This document shows positions 1-9,900 of a stretch of 42,274 bases of DNA, piece after piece (position 1 is the stretch's first letter; every line of letters starts with the position of its first letter). A model generated the notes under the pieces. It did no database searches. It had not been told where the DNA came from and was given only the letters and a program-made list of their open reading frames with translations. The translations under genes were made by a program, and so were the position numbers. Origin of the DNA: Seison nebaliae (lineage: Eukaryota > Rotifera > Pararotatoria > Seisonacea > Seisonidae); contig JALJEE010003095.1 in the NCBI GenBank assembly GCA_023231475.1, positions 1-42,274 of the forward strand, in the 5' to 3' direction.

Positions 1-413
1 AGTCACTGTGACAGAATCTTTCGTTAAAATTTCTTGTGGTGGTACATCATAAGTTACGGTACGTAAATCGACTTTAATATATTTATCAATTAAGAAATTT
101 ACAAAAAAGACTCCCGGTCCTTTCGCCTTCTTATTACCCAAACGTCCTAATCGAAAGATTACTGCTCTTTCATATTCCTTCACAATCTGTTCACATTTTA
201 TTAGTTTAAAAAATGATTGCCCAACATAACTTTAAAACAGAAACAGAGTGTTAGTGGGAATGTCAGTAGGATGATGAAATAAGCCAAACCGACTAAAAAA
301 CCGCCACAGCAACTTTGTTTACTACGGGGATCTTAACAAAAATAATTTTAAAAAAAAATTAAGTAAATTAAACTTCCTTTAAATGCTGGTGCAGATTCTT
401 CATCTTGATAACT
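1..413 (-). CDS. Stomatin/MEC-2-like SPFH protein, 5' part, runs off left edge
   Basis: Stomatin-family proteins are inner-leaflet membrane scaffolds that oligomerise in cholesterol-rich patches and modulate ion channels, including DEG/ENaC. Reading the minus strand, exons at about 413-374, 331-231 and 186-1 join in frame. They encode a short hydrophilic N-terminus, a hydrophobic membrane hairpin (GGFLVGLAYFIILLTFPLT), then the start of the SPFH domain with the family signatures KEYERAVIFRLGR, KGPGVFF and PPQEILTKDSVTV. The two introns are 42 and 44 nt, with donors GTTTAA and GTTATG. The start codon is not resolved: an in-frame stop lies upstream near position 470 with no ATG after it, so a further 5' exon is likely. 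The 3' part (rest of SPFH and C-terminal oligomerisation region) lies outside the window. Family assignment is secure; which paralogue is not. Confidence 0.88.
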
Positions 414-1283
414 TGAAATTTTTGGATAAACTTTGTAACGTAAATTATTCAAAAATGAATTATTTCAAAAAAAAATATATTAAACTTCGTTTAGACATGT
501 CTGAACTTTCTTCCATGATAATTTTTCAAACTTACTGAAGATAATTCGTTTTTCAATTCAGTTACAAATTGAAAAAGTGCGCTATTTAAATTAAACTAAT
601 TCCTCATTTACATATTATATTATATTACATATTAATAAAATGTTTAATAAAATATGCATATATAATTATTAACTAAAAAACTTAAATGTTGAATAACTAT
701 AACTAACAATTACAAATAATGCAATCAAAAGATTTTAAGTCACCAGGAAGAATACGAGAAAAAATTTGGAAATCAGAACTATATCGCTCAATAAGTAAGA
801 AAGAAAAACTATAAAAAAGGAATAAAATAGTATATAATCTTTCAGAACCGTGAAAATGAGCATTATTCAAAAAACTGTGGAAATTACTATCATATGTAAT
901 ATCAATATATTTATGTCATTTAGACATCAGTTTAGAAAATATACATAACGGAAAAGAAAACTCAATCATTAATTCGAATAACGATTAAGTATCTAATTGC
1001 TAATGTTGCTAATATGAATATCATTTGAATCCTGAAAACTGAATTTTGAACAAGACTACTGTGAAAGGAAGTTGTCTTCGACTTTTTTATCCATTTTCAT
1101 AATTTGCATAATTTGAATTAAAAGAAAAGAAAATTTATTTAATGTTAAAAATGATATCATCATTAAATGATAATTTCAAAATGACAAAACAGAAAAATTT
1201 CTAATTTCTACGTAAAGAAATATGAAATGAAAATTAAGATTATTGCTTTGACGACCGTGAATGTGATTTTCAGACGATGTAAA
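414..1283. other. Intergenic, AT-rich, no gene seen
   Basis: No open frame with family resemblance on either strand. It should contain the unresolved first exon or promoter of the stomatin gene and the 3' UTR of the heat-shock gene. Nothing else stands out. Confidence 0.5.
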
Positions 1284-2048
1284 TTAGTACTCAATTTTTT
1301 GAATGGGTATATCTCTTGGAGTACCTTCGATGGATTGTTTGTTGTAGTTGGCAGTGATTGTTAATCGATGACTGTCTTTATCAAAATCGCATTTTAACGT
1401 TTCCAAATTTGTACCATGTGGCAGAGTGGTCGATTTCTGAAAAGAAGAAGCTACGAAAGAATCGCCGTTATCGGACTCTTCCTTCTTCTTTCCTTTAATC
1501 GTCAACTGATTGCCATGTACTTCAATATTCATATCTTCCGGTTTGTACTTTCCTAAATCAATTGAACATTTCAATTTGTCTTCCTCCAATTTGGGATTGA
1601 GGAATCCTGAGCCAGAATTGTTAAAGAAAGAATCGAAAGTTTTCAATTGATTCTCAGCAGTTTTTACTAGTGGCTTCTCCTCCACAATGTATGGAGCGAA
1701 AATCAATACAGTATTATTCGATTGTACTTTGTATTTAAACTTGGTAACATCGACATCTTTGGGGAGATCGACCACTTTTGAAAAAGAGTGATGATGAAAA
1801 TTGTCGGAATCACCATCTCGTTCTTCTGCTTCTACTCGTAATCTATTTGGACCGGTTTGAGTCACTCGTACACTTCCCCGTTGGTAAACATGACCGTCTA
1901 GTTTGACGACAACCCGATAAACGTTTCTATTCGGATTACGAGCTTGATTTGAGAAAGTTAATGGGAAACCCATATCTCCAAAAGAGTTCCAATCGTCATC
2001 TTCGAAAAACGAGTCATATGGTCGAGGCATCCATGTTACAGGCCACAT
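1284..2048 (-). CDS. Small heat-shock protein with two alpha-crystallin domains
   Basis: Hsp20-type ATP-independent chaperone, 254 aa, single exon. Two alpha-crystallin domains are visible. The first spans about residues 43-122 (YRVVVKLDGHVYQRGSVRV to VLIFAPY). The second spans about 157-245 (KCSIDLGKYKPEDMNIEVHG, then LTIKGKKKE, then HRLTITANY). The N-terminus is aromatic-rich (MWPVTWMPRPYDSFFEDDDW), as in many oligomeric sHSPs. Most sHSPs have one such domain; tandem domains are known from flatworm sHSPs such as the schistosome p40 and Taenia 35 kDa proteins, which supports the organism guess. The ATG at 2048 starts the only long frame. The upstream region carries a TATA box and perfect heat-shock elements (separate entries), so the gene is very probably HSF-driven. 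The function as chaperone is inferred from the fold. Confidence 0.93.
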   Translation of the reverse strand: MWPVTWMPRPYDSFFEDDDWNSFGDMGFPLTFSNQARNPNRNVYRVVVKLDGHVYQRGSVRVTQTGPNRLRVEAEERDGDSDNFHHHSFSKVVDLPKDVDVTKFKYKVQSNNTVLIFAPYIVEEKPLVKTAENQLKTFDSFFNNSGSGFLNPKLEEDKLKCSIDLGKYKPEDMNIEVHGNQLTIKGKKKEESDNGDSFVASSFQKSTTLPHGTNLETLKCDFDKDSHRLTITANYNKQSIEGTPRDIPIQKIEY

Positions 2049-2135
2049 CTTTCACTGAATATTAATTAAACGAGAGAAAGTTATAAAACTATAAAAGTCA
2101 ATTGAAAAATAAATTTATCGATCCTATCAAGTTTT

Positions 2136-2144
2136 ATTTATATA
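2136..2144 (-). promoter_or_regulatory. TATA box of the Hsp20 gene
   Basis: On the minus strand this reads TATATAAAT. It lies about 90 nt upstream of the ATG and just downstream of the nearest heat-shock element. That is the order expected for an inducible hsp promoter. Confidence 0.7.
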
Positions 2145-2154
2145 AGGCTTTGTA

Positions 2155-2172
2155 GAATTTTCTAGAAGATTC
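2155..2172 (-). promoter_or_regulatory. Heat-shock element, four perfect units
   Basis: The sequence holds GAA, TTC, GAA, TTC, each separated by exactly 2 nt. This matches the HSF-binding pattern nGAAnnTTCn in four consecutive units, with no mismatch. It sits directly upstream of the TATA box. Confidence 0.88.
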
Positions 2173-2208
2173 TGGTGTTTTCTCTATGAATTATCTGTTT
2201 TTCCAACA

Positions 2209-2231
2209 TTCTCGAATATTCTCGAATATTC
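2209..2231 (-). promoter_or_regulatory. Heat-shock element, five perfect units
   Basis: TTC, GAA, TTC, GAA, TTC, each separated by 2 nt, with no mismatch: a second and longer HSF site in the same promoter. An additional two-unit GAA-TTC site lies at 2257-2264. Confidence 0.88.
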
Positions 2232-2503
2232 TTCAACTTCATCCTCCTTCCATAAAGAATATTCGGTGGCTTTTCAAAAATAAGCTGCAGTCATAATATA
2301 TGACTCATGGAATACCTTGAAATTTTTTTTTTAAATTTTCTTATAATATACCTTCTCTATCAGAATAAAATTTATAAAACCTGATACATGGACAACCAGG
2401 TGGGAAAGGAATAAAATTTCCTTAAAAATGGTTAATTTTTTTTGAATTTTCTTTTTAAAAAGATAATATAAGTTTTTTATTTTATTATAAATAACAAATA
2501 TTT

Positions 2504-2509
2504 TTTATT
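2504..2509 (-). promoter_or_regulatory. Polyadenylation signal AATAAA of the vWA gene
   Basis: AATAAA on the minus strand, 5 nt past the stop codon of the vWA gene. It leaves a very short 3' UTR beside the heat-shock promoter. Confidence 0.5.
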
Positions 2510-2514
2510 GAAGT

Positions 2515-4127
2515 TTACAATGGTTTGTCTTCGTCATCTTTCTTGGTATTCGTCGGCACATTTTCCTCATCTTCTTTATTAGATGTACGTGCAACCTTTA
2601 TCATATCTAAATATTGTGGATCACTAGCAAGGTACATTGGTTCATCATCTTCACCTAGAAGGCGACTTATTCCACCAATTTCATTATTATTACGTGTAAT
2701 AGATCCTGTTTCCGTAGTTTTGATTTGACGGGAACCTCGTGACATACACTGTTTCATTTTATTACTGAAATGCATTCTTTGTTGATTCGGGTGAATATCT
2801 GAAAGATGAAATGTTTTAAGAAATGAATAGAATTAATGGGAAAACTTCCTACTCGCTGATGTATCTCCGGATCTTTTGTAATTTTTTGTGAACGTGAAAT
2901 AATTCTTTTGTAGATAGCTCCATTATTCGTTCGATATTTAATTTGAAGTTGGAACGGTAATTCTTCCTTTTCATCTTCTCCATCGATTATTTCGAATTCG
3001 AAAGTGTCAACTGTTAACGCTGTAACATTTCCTTGTTCTCGAATTGCAGTTCTCTCCTCCTCATCAATTGCATCGATCATTCGACATCTCTTATTTGTAA
3101 AACATTTTAATTGGACATTAGTTGCAAGTTGACTAATTGTTAAGAGATCGGCGAAATCGTTTGCATTCTTGTTCTTTGGATCGAATGCTCGAATATCACC
3201 TTCCGTCATTAGTGCACAATGACCAATTGCTGCAATCTTGCAATTACATCCTTTCACCGACAACAAATCGATCATTACTCCATTGTCTTTCGCTAATTGA
3301 CCTACTTCGCTAAAGAAAGATTCTTCTAAATTTTTCCCTAATCCAATATTGGCATATCCATCTGTCAACAAGACTACTCGAGATCCAGGTACTTCCGAAG
3401 CGACATACACACCCGCCAATAATCCATTCCCTAACGCCGTATATTCTTCGAAATATAAATCATCGAGACTTTTGTTAATTTTTTCAAAAGTGTCTTTGAT
3501 AGGAAGTGGCGCTGGTTGTTCCAAGACGAATTTCTTCCAACAATCTTTATTCATTATGTTACCATTTCGAGAGACTGGTTTGGTGAAATCGCTGAAATAT
3601 TTCACTTCAGTCGAGAAAGTAATTAAAGTTACTATATTTTCTGGATGTTCTTTGAACTCTTTTTCGATAGCTTTCTTTGCCATTTGCTTTACTGCTTCCA
3701 ATAATGTTATATGTCTTTCTTCTATTCGCATTCTCATACTGCCACTCACATCCAAAACAATTACAATTCGTTTTACTCCAGTTTTCTCCTTATTCTCAAC
3801 CTCATCCTTCTCCATAACATCTACTGCTTCTATTTCATATGTGACTTGATTGCCATTGTTTATTAGTTTTTCTACCATCTCCTTTCCATATTCTGTCAAA
3901 TCATTGAAGTTATAACAAAACTCACATTTCCATTCGATTTTCTCCGTAAATGTGACATTCTTCTTCGACAAATCTGATATGTGCACACCACATTTGCAAT
4001 AAATCTCTTTACTCTTACAAATTTCAACTTTCTCTCCTAATTGAGCATAATCATATGTCACGATCGGTACATCTGCATTCTTATCTTCCGGTTTGTATTG
4101 AAACGCATAAACACTGCCAAATTCCAT
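2515..4127 (-). CDS. von Willebrand factor A protein with Sec23/24-like zinc finger
   Basis: Two exons, 4127-2846 and 2798-2515, join in frame to about 521 aa. The 47-nt intron has donor GTTTTC and a TTTCAG acceptor; the stronger-looking GTAGGA donor a few bases upstream gives a premature stop. The N-terminus has paired cysteines (CKCG at 44-47, CEFC at 68-71) resembling the zinc finger of Sec23/Sec24. The vWA domain starts near residue 120 and has a complete MIDAS: DVSGS (126-130), T230, and TDG around 255-257. This zinc-finger plus vWA layout recalls the Dictyostelium circularly permuted Ras protein family, but no Ras-like part is seen here. The C-terminal exon is polar and ends ...NTKKDDEDKPL. 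It is probably an intracellular adaptor; partner unknown. Confidence 0.8.
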
Positions 4128-4515
4128 TTCGTCTCACAGATAAAAATTCGTCAAAATTATACAATGAAATATCTTAATATATTTATATATTTTCCACCTT
4201 GAAACTTTTATAGTAAATATAAAATGTGTTTTGTTGAATTGCACCTTGCGTGTTTACTTTTAAATTTTTTTCAAAATACAGATTCAAAATACACGTTAAA
4301 TTCGAAATGTATGTTAATTTAGATTTACAAAGTTAGTTTGAAAGTATGTTAGAGAAAATAAATAAACAAATCTACACAAAATACACAATTCAAATTTCTT
4401 TATTTTCACCAATAAACTGAACTTTTGTTTATTGAAATTTTAAAGAATTCTCGTAAATCAATTCGAATTCTAAACATTTTTCATTTTTACACACAATTTT
4501 TATAATGTTTTATTA
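4128..4515. other. Intergenic between vWA and SRR1-like genes
   Basis: AT-rich. Should hold the vWA promoter and the SRR1-like 3' UTR. No open frame or structured element seen. Confidence 0.4.
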
Positions 4516-5247
4516 TCAAATATTTTCTTTGGGAAATAAGAAGAAACAGAGATCGTTGAACATCCAATAAATGTCATTCTTTTCAGACTTTTGATAAATG
4601 GGAAATTCTTGGATGTCCATCTCCAGAATTTTATTTAAGATAGGAAAAAGTTTCTTGTTCGATTCTTTCACTAACAAATTCGTTCCTTTTAACGACGTCG
4701 ATATAAGAATGGTATTCTGACGATTATGCCAATTAGTTTCCATGAAATTATTTATAAGTTTATTGCAGACGAATGGAAAGAATGTAACTGTTAAATCAAA
4801 ATCATCCACAACATATTTCCCGAACGTATTAAAAGTGAGACATTCACTTTCATATTTTTTCTCTAAAAAATTAATTTCCTCATTGGTAAAGATTGGATCG
4901 GAGAAAAGGACACGGAATTTCCCATCTTTAAAATAATTTTTAATGGAATTTATGATGAATTCCCAAAATTTCAATTGATATCGTGCATATCGATTTTTGG
5001 ATATGTTTCCCAAACCGAAACATAAAAATAAAATTTTCTTTCCCGAACAATTCTCAAGAATCTGATGATTGATCATATGAAAAAGATAAGATTTCTGTTG
5101 GGAATTTGAGTGATTGATAAAGAAATTTGGATTGTTACTCACCGAATTCATCAATCGTTCCACATCATTCAATTTCTCATTATCGACACTTTCTCTTTTG
5201 GGAACATCATCAATAATCATTCCATCATCATAATTAAATGTCATCAC
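4516..5247 (-). CDS. SRR1-like domain protein
   Basis: Single exon, 243 aa. It carries the conserved blocks of the SRR1 family. LCFGLGNISKNRYARYQLKF is the glycine-rich strand-helix signature. FSDPIFTNEEINFLEK matches the D-P-x-F-T block. NTFGKYVVDDFDLTVTFFPF corresponds to the region that is usually N-E-x-G followed by T-L-F-[FY]-M-P-H-C. The final histidine-cysteine is replaced here by V-C. SRR1 proteins are known from plants (light and clock signalling), yeast (haem regulation) and animals (SRRD); biochemical activity is still unclear. The length matches the family. The start could be either of the first two Met codons (MM). Divergence from the consensus is marked, as for most genes here. 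Confidence 0.85.
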   Translation of the reverse strand: MMTFNYDDGMIIDDVPKRESVDNEKLNDVERLMNSVSNNPNFFINHSNSQQKSYLFHMINHQILENCSGKKILFLCFGLGNISKNRYARYQLKFWEFIINSIKNYFKDGKFRVLFSDPIFTNEEINFLEKKYESECLTFNTFGKYVVDDFDLTVTFFPFVCNKLINNFMETNWHNRQNTILISTSLKGTNLLVKESNKKLFPILNKILEMDIQEFPIYQKSEKNDIYWMFNDLCFFLFPKENI

Positions 5248-5363
5248 GATTTTATTAAGATTAATCTATCAATTTCGGAAGACGATATAAAACTCTTTGG
5301 AAAATTATCATGAAATTTTGATATAATTTAAAAATTAAATGAAAATTAATTTGTTATATAAAA

Positions 5364-5388
5364 GATATATATATATATATATATATAA
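5364..5388. repeat. (TA)n microsatellite
   Basis: Uninterrupted AT dinucleotide run in the short space between the SRR1-like gene start and the spartin 3' end. Confidence 0.85.
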
Positions 5389-5433
5389 ATGAATAAGAAG
5401 ATATTTGAAACAAATTCAGGTTGAATTGGGAAT

Positions 5434-6990
5434 CTATTGAGGTTCAGGTTCTTTCGTTTTGTGAACGACATATTCCTTCGCTACAGATTTCGCCGTTCGT
5501 TTTGCTAAAGCTTTTGGACCTAGACAACTAATATTGTAGCCTGTTAATAGGACATTACCAGCTGTATGTAATATATTCTCCGTCTTCTTTCCTGCACCTT
5601 CCCCATAATGATAATTGACAACGTTGACAGTTTCAGTGATCATTGCGTTCGCTAAATTCTTCCCCGAAGTCTCCAAATTATTCCAAATTGTTCCATAAGC
5701 TTCAATTCCTTTCCTTGTGGCATCTTTTGTCTTTTCAAATTTATCTTTATGTTTCTCCGAATTCTCTTTCCCAACTACTTTCTCGAAACCTTTATCGATG
5801 AGTGGAACTCCATAATTGGCAGCAAGTTTCCTCGTCACGTCTCCTAGTTTATCGACGAGATTGGATGAAACTCTAGCTGCAACATATGTTCCATATCGAA
5901 CATCTTGTAAACTTCCTCGTTGCGATGTTGATGGATGATCGCCAATATCATTATGTTCTCGTCGAGGTGCAGGTTTCCTTAGAGTCGTTCCAATTTTTGG
6001 AATTACCGAATTCTCTAACCATTCCTTTCCTATATTAATTCCTTTAACTGCCATTTGTGATCCTTGGTCGATCGTCTTCCCAATTGTTGACGAGACAACT
6101 GTCGATGGTTCTGTTTTCGTCATTTCTTTTGGGAAGTGAGTAGAGTTATCGACTTGAACAGTATCCGATTGAAATTGTGTAAAACGTTCAAGAATTGATT
6201 GGAATTTCTCGATATTCTCTTTCGGACATTTTTCATTAAAAATTATTCCGATCGATTCTGTCGTCTTCGCATTCTCAGGAAACATATAAGCACAATAGGC
6301 TGTTTGGAGTGTGGGAAATTTGGGTGGATCATGTAATGGAATGAGAATACGATTATCAATTTGTATGAAACCGATTAGATCATTCGGTTCTTTTTGTTCA
6401 AAAATGAAAACGTTCAACGGTTCATTAGATGACTTCGTCTCAACAATACCCACTTCATTTATAGAGAAATATTCGAATGAATCTTTCAATGACAGAACAA
6501 GTTTAGCATTTTCCATTTTGGAATTGGCTGGAGTTTCTTTTGGTAGATTATCCTTTATTAGCATAATATCATCCGTTTCGATATATTTCTCATTTTCGTG
6601 AAATATAATATCGTTTTCATATAATTTTGAAGCTTCTTCATTCGTCTGCAATTTGGGTGGTGGTGGTATCGGTCTTGGTGGTTTCGGTTTAATCGGTTGC
6701 TTCTTACTCAATTCACTCAATCTTTCTTCTACATTTTTCTCCGTTCGTTCACATTCACGACGAATATTGTCGAATGTCTGAGAATTTCCTGTTGCTTCTG
6801 ATTCTTTCAACTTTCTTCTCAATTCGTCGCCAATACGTTGCGCTTGACGATAGAGTAGAATACATTCATTCTTCGAACTATTTGTTGAATCTAAAATTAA
6901 TGCTTGTTTCGTCTTTTCAATTAATAATGATCGTAATTGATTTATTTCTTTTTCTATTGTTCTTCCTTCATTGTTCCTTACAGCTTCCAT
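5434..6990 (-). CDS. SPART: Spartin (MIT plus senescence domain)
   Basis: Single exon, 518 aa. Residues about 10-95 form a helical MIT-like domain (the ESCRT-III binding three-helix bundle). A proline-rich linker follows (PKPPRPIPPPPK), then a middle region of beta-type sequence. The C-terminal third matches the senescence/spartin domain: VKGINIGKEWLENSVIPKIG, RVSSNLVDKLGDVTRKLA, then GKNLANAMITETVNVVNYHY and GNVLLTGYNISCLGPKA. Spartin binds ESCRT-III and lipid droplets, acts in lipid transfer and droplet turnover, and is the Troyer syndrome gene product in humans. The protein is shorter than the human one (about 666 aa), mostly in the linker. The neighbouring SRR1-like and vWA genes lie on the same strand with short gaps, but nothing indicates co-transcription. 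Confidence 0.88.
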   Translation of the reverse strand: MEAVRNNEGRTIEKEINQLRSLLIEKTKQALILDSTNSSKNECILLYRQAQRIGDELRRKLKESEATGNSQTFDNIRRECERTEKNVEERLSELSKKQPIKPKPPRPIPPPPKLQTNEEASKLYENDIIFHENEKYIETDDIMLIKDNLPKETPANSKMENAKLVLSLKDSFEYFSINEVGIVETKSSNEPLNVFIFEQKEPNDLIGFIQIDNRILIPLHDPPKFPTLQTAYCAYMFPENAKTTESIGIIFNEKCPKENIEKFQSILERFTQFQSDTVQVDNSTHFPKEMTKTEPSTVVSSTIGKTIDQGSQMAVKGINIGKEWLENSVIPKIGTTLRKPAPRREHNDIGDHPSTSQRGSLQDVRYGTYVAARVSSNLVDKLGDVTRKLAANYGVPLIDKGFEKVVGKENSEKHKDKFEKTKDATRKGIEAYGTIWNNLETSGKNLANAMITETVNVVNYHYGEGAGKKTENILHTAGNVLLTGYNISCLGPKALAKRTAKSVAKEYVVHKTKEPEPQ

Positions 6991-9900
6991 TATCGATTTA
7001 TCTCTTACTAATTTTTTTCTTTTATAATCATTTATAATTCTGACGATAAATTTATCTAACGAATGTTAATATACGTCTCATTTAAAAATATAAACTGACC
7101 ATAATGATGGTCAACTAATGATGAAATTGATTGAAAACTAATTTTTAGCTTATGACTATTTGAGCTTAAACTGGCCAAAAATTATTTCTTTCAATTTATT
7201 AAAATTAACATAACTTATTATTCAACAGTTTATGAATGGAATGAAGAAAATTTGTTAATCTATACAAGTCAGAAATGAAGTGTCTTTTTATGGAAATTAA
7301 TCCAAAATGATATAAATTGTCCAACACGTAGATGGAGTAGTTGATTGGTGAAGGAATACGTAGAAGTATGTGAATTTTTCAAATGCATTTTATTTGTTAA
7401 CAGTTAAAGGAAAATTTTGAATATAATTGATTAGATTGTGAGAGAAGAGAGCCGATGAATATTGGAGGGATGAATTAGAAATTCAAATTCATTTCTAATG
7501 TTTATTCATTAGAGAATGATTTTATTTTACTACAAACCGAATGAATCGATAGGAAATTCCACGTGATTTGCTAGTAGAATTGTAACGTATCGAAAAGTTG
7601 GAAACGTATAGAAGAAAGTGGAGAATGAATGGCCACCACTTAACTGTGAGAGGTCATGGAGTATTTGCAAAACAAGAAGAAAGATGAACAGTTAAATACT
7701 CTGACATAAAGCAGAGAAAGCAGCAAAACTTTTTCAATGTTATTCATTCTGCGCTACATAACTTTCTGCATAGCAATCTTTCTTATTCAAGAATTCATAT
7801 AAATCTGTAGTAATGAAAAGATGAATTAGCAGAGACAACGGGCAACTTTCTTATGATAATCATTTACCATTTTATTTCTTATTTTTGCGTCATTAGTATT
7901 TTATGACGATCGTTTCCTATTCATGAGCGTAACTATAAATATATTTTTCATTTTCGCATATCAGTTTCCTTCGCTCAGACAAAAATCATTCAGATTATGA
8001 GACGAAGAGAGAAATTGATATGAACAATAATCAATCTCTACAAGAGAATAATATTAATAATAAATAAGAACTTCTTTAATTATACATCATTCAGTTTATC
8101 CATCAATCTATCTAAATATCTATCCTATATTCATCAACTTCACCCAACCCAATACACTTCTCCTGTTTGGAATATAAAGTGAATTATGTATAAATAAAAA
8201 TTATGAGATACAACACGATATCTCCAATGATATATTCTATTCATATCAGACGATTGTTAAATTCATTTCCTACTTTGTTTACACTTTCTCCATTTTGATA
8301 GTGGAGTCTTAATTGGTTAAATGGGAAACATTATCTTTAGTTCCCGTCAAATATCCATCCAAAATGTTTCATTCAACATTCATCCAATATAAGGTCATTT
8401 TTCTTTCCTTTCTATAACGATGTACCAATTATCAACATTGTTCTTTCCATCTCTCATCTTTTCATAATTTCTTAAAATTTAATCTTTATTTACTATCTGG
8501 TATTAGATGTAATCTTCTTTTAGAAATTTTTATTATAATTGTTTCTTATAATTATTACTTAACTTTAATCGTCAATCATCTTTTGAGTAGATAATAAATA
8601 GAAATAAATATTGAAGAGATTAATAAGTAATAATAGTTTAGTAAGAAAAATTATTTAAATTTCAAATAATAATTAAGTATCTTAATATACTTGTCATAAA
8701 TCATCATTTATATGATATTATTTGAACTTTATGGTAGAATACGCGCATAGCATAAATCTTCTAATAACGAATGAGGAAAATGGAGGAGAAGAATCGCCAT
8801 TGGACTTTTATGCAATATTGAAGAATCGATTACTTATTATCGGCTATTTTCCTTTTTATCGTCTCATATCGAAATAAATTAATTTCTTACCATATTTAGT
8901 TTATCTATTTCTTATTATCCTCCATTTCAGTCGGATATTCTTCATTTAAGTATTATAATCCAATTCTTCTCCTTATTTGAACATGCAGAATGATCTTTGA
9001 GCTGCTAATTACTAATGGTTCTTAAGAGGATCTAGTTATAGTTGGAGGAGAACAATCTAATCATTGATTTATGTTCTGTTTACATAACGAAATATACCTT
9101 TCATCAAATCAATAACAATTAGTGGAATATAAAGGTAATAAACAAAAATGTGTAGAACAATAATTATCAATGGAATGATTGATTAGTAACAAATGAATTG
9201 TTTGATCATAATCATTAGATCATGATTAGGAAATGTCCGCGAACTGCCGTTTGAACGGATACACAGAGGTAGACTCTTATGTTTCATTCAATGGAAAGAT
9301 CAACGAAAGGAAGAAAGGAAAGTCTAGAAAAGATGATGATGAACTGGAATAATTGAACTTAAACATTTCATTTTATTTTCATTGTCTTATCTTACTGTTA
9401 TTTTATTTTTATGTGTCAATCATCATTTGTTTCTCTCGACTTTAGTCGATGTTATTCTAACAAGTAACAAGATGTAAGTATTAATTCCGTTTTGAAAATA
9501 TCCAACGGTCCAACAGTAAATGTTACAAGTGAGCTTAATTCGTGTAGAGGATGCCAAATAAAGTTTTTCCGATATTTTCCGGATCATTCTTGTCTTCATC
9601 TTATCAACAGAAAGTTATTTCGTTTCCATTTAATTTATTTACTGGAGATCAACAACTATTTATTGGCATTTGTCTAAATTATTCGTTATATGAACAATTT
9701 AGATAATTATGAAAAAAAAAAGAACTATCAATTTCTTACTATTCATTGAATACTATTCAATTCCTTCAAATTGACCTATTACTATTGTTCATAAACTTAC
9801 GGCAATTTCATATGTAACATACAAAATCTTTAAGGTTGTTGTAGAAAGAAAATTGATCAACGAAGGACATCTTCTTATTGGCACAAGAATTTTATAGTCA

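Noticed and set aside
2799-2852. Canonical GTAGGA donor for the vWA intron
   Set aside because: Using it puts the second exon in a frame that stops within 15 codons, while the GTTTTC donor 7 nt later opens the whole C-terminal exon.
3349-3849. 166-codon plus-strand frame
   Set aside because: Antisense to the vWA domain, whose MIDAS residues prove the minus strand is coding.
9492-9677. 61-codon plus-strand frame in the large gap
   Set aside because: No ATG start, no signal peptide, no splice partner that extends it, and no recognisable motif.
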